Origin: Hygrocybe punicea
Taxonomy: Eukaryota > Basidiomycota > Agaricomycetes > Agaricales > Hygrophoraceae
Length of the DNA stretch: 64,000 nucleotides
Reading direction: 5' to 3'
Assembly: GCA_963556145.1 (NCBI GenBank)
Contig: OY744464.1
Span: 248,001-312,000, forward strand
The position numbers were made by a program, and so were the translations under genes. Positions 62,253 through 64,000 of this stretch are shown piece after piece (within the stretch, counting starts at the first letter, position 1; every line of letters starts with the position of its first letter). The notes beneath the pieces were generated by a model, which saw only the letters and a program-made list of their open reading frames with translations, had not been told where the DNA came from and ran no database searches.

Positions 62253-64000
62253 ACGGGAAAAGCAAAATGGGATTGGACAGAAGAACAACAAAATGCATTC
62301 GATCGATTGAAAGCCATCATTACCACCGATCCAATCCTCGTATTACCTGTCCCCGATAAGAAATTCACCATCGAATGTGACGCATCAGATTATGCGATCG
62401 GTGCTATCCTTTCGCAAGAACAACCTGACGGTCTTTTCCGTCCTGTCGCATACATGTCAACAACAATGACACCAGCAGAACGCAATTACCAAGTCTTCGA
62501 TAAAGAATTACTTGCAATTATACGGAGTTTCGAAGAATGGCGACATTTTCTTCTTGGTGCAAAAGAACAAATTGATGTCTTCACCGATCATCGTAACCTC
62601 GAATATTATCGCAAACCGCAAGATCTCACCCGACGACAGGCCCGTTGGATCGCATTCTTACAGGACTATAGTTTCCGTTTGTTATACCGTAAGGGATCAC
62701 AGAACAAAAAAAGCCGATCTCCTTTCACGACGCGTCGACCATAAACCCAAAGAAAAAGACAACGAAGGTATGATCGGTCTTCCTGACTCATTCTTTGTAT
62801 TACCAGAACAAACGATCCGACAAATACTCCATGCAACCTCTACATACGACAACATCATTTCCCTACATCACGATATTCCTACTGCAGGCCATCCTGGACG
62901 TGATAAAACGATTGAATTGATCTCACGAACAACAACATGGCCAACCATCCGAGAAGACGTCGAACGGTATATTAAAGGTTGTGCCGAATGCCAACAAAAT
63001 AAACCACGACGAGGAAAACAATTCGGACAACTTTTCCCTCACGATGTACCACCGTATAATTGGCATACGATTTCTGTCGATGTGATTGGCCCTTTACCTG
63101 AATCACATGGTTTTGACGCCATCTTGGTTATCGTTGACAAACGATCAAAACATCCGATCTTCATCGCAACGAATACAACATTGACATCAGAAGGATGGGC
63201 ACGCCTATTTCGGGATTACGTCTTCAAACGTTTCGGCATGCCCCGCTTCATCATCTCTGATCGCGGCTCGGTCTTCGTTTCACGTTTTATCACTGAATTA
63301 TACTCCTTGATCGGTATCAAAGGACGTCCAACAACAGCATATCATCCACGCGCTGATGGACAAACGGAACGAATGAATCAAGAACTCGAAATTTCTCTTC
63401 GTTTCTTCACCAATTACCGACAAGATGATTGGCACGAATGGCTCGCCCTTGCCGAATTTGCATTAGCCAATCGCGAATCATCCGCGATTAAAACTTCCCC
63501 TTTCTTCGCCACGCAAGGACAACATCCTTGGACCGGTCTCGATGTCGACAAGTATACTCCTATCGCCAACGAAGCCGTTCACGATTTCATTACACGAATG
63601 AAATCAATACAACAGAAAATAGGCGAAATTGCGGACGTTACGAGACAAACCATGAAGGATAAGTATGACAATCATGTCAAGAAAATTGTCTTCTCTCCTG
63701 GTGATAAAGTCTGGCTAAATGGAAAGAATCTGACCACAGATCGTCCGAGTAAAAAGCTTGACAATCAAAAATTCGGTCCGTTCACCGTCCTCGACAAAAT
63801 CGGATCCTCGTCATACAAGTTGAAATTACCGAAGACCTGGAAGATCTTTCCTATATTCAACGTCGCTCTCCTCTCGCCATTCCAACCGCCCTCCTCCTCC
63901 ATACAACAAAAATACCATCTTCGACCACCTCCTGATATTATCGACAACGACGACCATTACGAAATAGAGCATATTCTTGACTCCCGCATACGCCGCAACA

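Larger units (their letters stand above)
57651..64000 (+). pseudogene. pol: Ty3/gypsy chromovirus pol (PR-RT-RH-IN-chromodomain), interrupted
   Basis: A helical linker is followed by an aspartic protease (SLIDCGCTICAID, with D-C-G where D-S/T-G is usual). Reverse transcriptase: YPLPLINDIINQL, FTKLDVRWGFNNVRI, FFGLKNSPPTFQ, LLVYMDDILIFS. A TGA at 59325-59327 interrupts RT, but the frame continues (LGLIVGDGQVQMD, FIGFLNFYRRFV). At 59596 a 2657-bp element is inserted with ACGG duplicated. RNase H resumes (IECDASDYAIGAIL, FTDHRNLEYY). A seven-A run at 62706-62712 gives a +1 shift. Integrase follows: HH...CC zinc motif (GHPGRDKT, GCAECQQNK), catalytic D (VDVIGPLPE), D (ISDRGS), E (YHPRADGQTERMNQELE), then PFTVLDKIGSSSYKLKLP. 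The chromodomain start (YEIEHILDSR) reaches the window edge. At least three lesions make this copy defective. Confidence 0.85.

Overview
The window looks like a transposon-dense accessory region of an Agaricomycete (mushroom-forming basidiomycete) nuclear genome. The evidence is short introns (about 43-60 nt) with GT...AG ends and CTRAC-like branch points, a KDZ-family transposase with a CxC2-like cysteine cluster, a Plavaka-type (CACTA/CMC) transposase remnant, copia and Ty3/gypsy chromovirus pieces, a Crinkler (CRN) protein, and several protein families known to me only as uncharacterised agaricomycete expansions. I saw no rRNA, tRNA, CRISPR array or bacterial gene.

Layout. 1-4.1 kb: tandem remains of a minus-strand LTR element (LTRs 1975-2380 and 3430-3803) with a Zn2Cys6-like protein gene and a coiled-coil gene, abutting a cysteine-cluster fragment. 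4.2-7.7 kb: AT-rich DNA and an array of palindromic repeats split by a 970-bp solo-LTR-like insert. 7.8-14.4 kb: a ParB-like remnant, then a divergent pair, a BAH-PHD gene (minus) carrying a 1650-bp solo LTR inside an intron, and a Ulp1-type protease plus large unknown domain (plus). 14.4-19.8 kb: a nested set in which a copia gag is split by a solo LTR and by a 1303-bp hAT MITE; a second, apparently identical and inverted MITE copy abuts a DDE transposase fragment. 20-21.5 kb: decayed SAM-like gene. 22.4-24.8 kb: three palindromic fold-back MITEs with 3-bp target duplications and a 156-bp solo LTR. 25-28.2 kb: an apparently intact CRN gene. 28.8-29.6 kb: an old LTR copy with a conserved micro-ORF. 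29.7-40.6 kb: three minus-strand genes in a row, KDZ transposase, BAH-PHD gene and Ulp1-X gene; the last two are a second copy of the 8.7-14.4 kb pair. 40.8-43.8 kb: two groups of hairpins with constant loops and variable stems, flanking a 1665-bp solo LTR. 43.8-48.7 kb: two uncharacterised genes. 51-54 kb: degenerate tandem array and a Plavaka remnant. 55.8-64 kb: a Ty3/gypsy chromovirus whose pol is interrupted by a 2657-bp non-autonomous element with 158-bp LTRs.

The observations I rate highest are: (1) twelve hairpins at 40794-41586 and 43466-43816 that keep a 13-16-nt loop while the stem sequence changes with pairing retained; (2) a 50-56-aa single-span membrane micro-protein encoded inside the U3-like part of a large solo-LTR family, present in three copies, where the oldest copy differs mostly by synonymous or conservative changes; (3) a duplicated BAH-PHD + Ulp1-X gene pair, one copy directly downstream of a KDZ transposase; (4) a candidate -1 frameshift heptamer at the gag stop codon of the gypsy element.

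All coordinates come from reading the sequence by eye. Splice sites are inferred from consensus and frame continuity, and family names from motif recognition without any database search.
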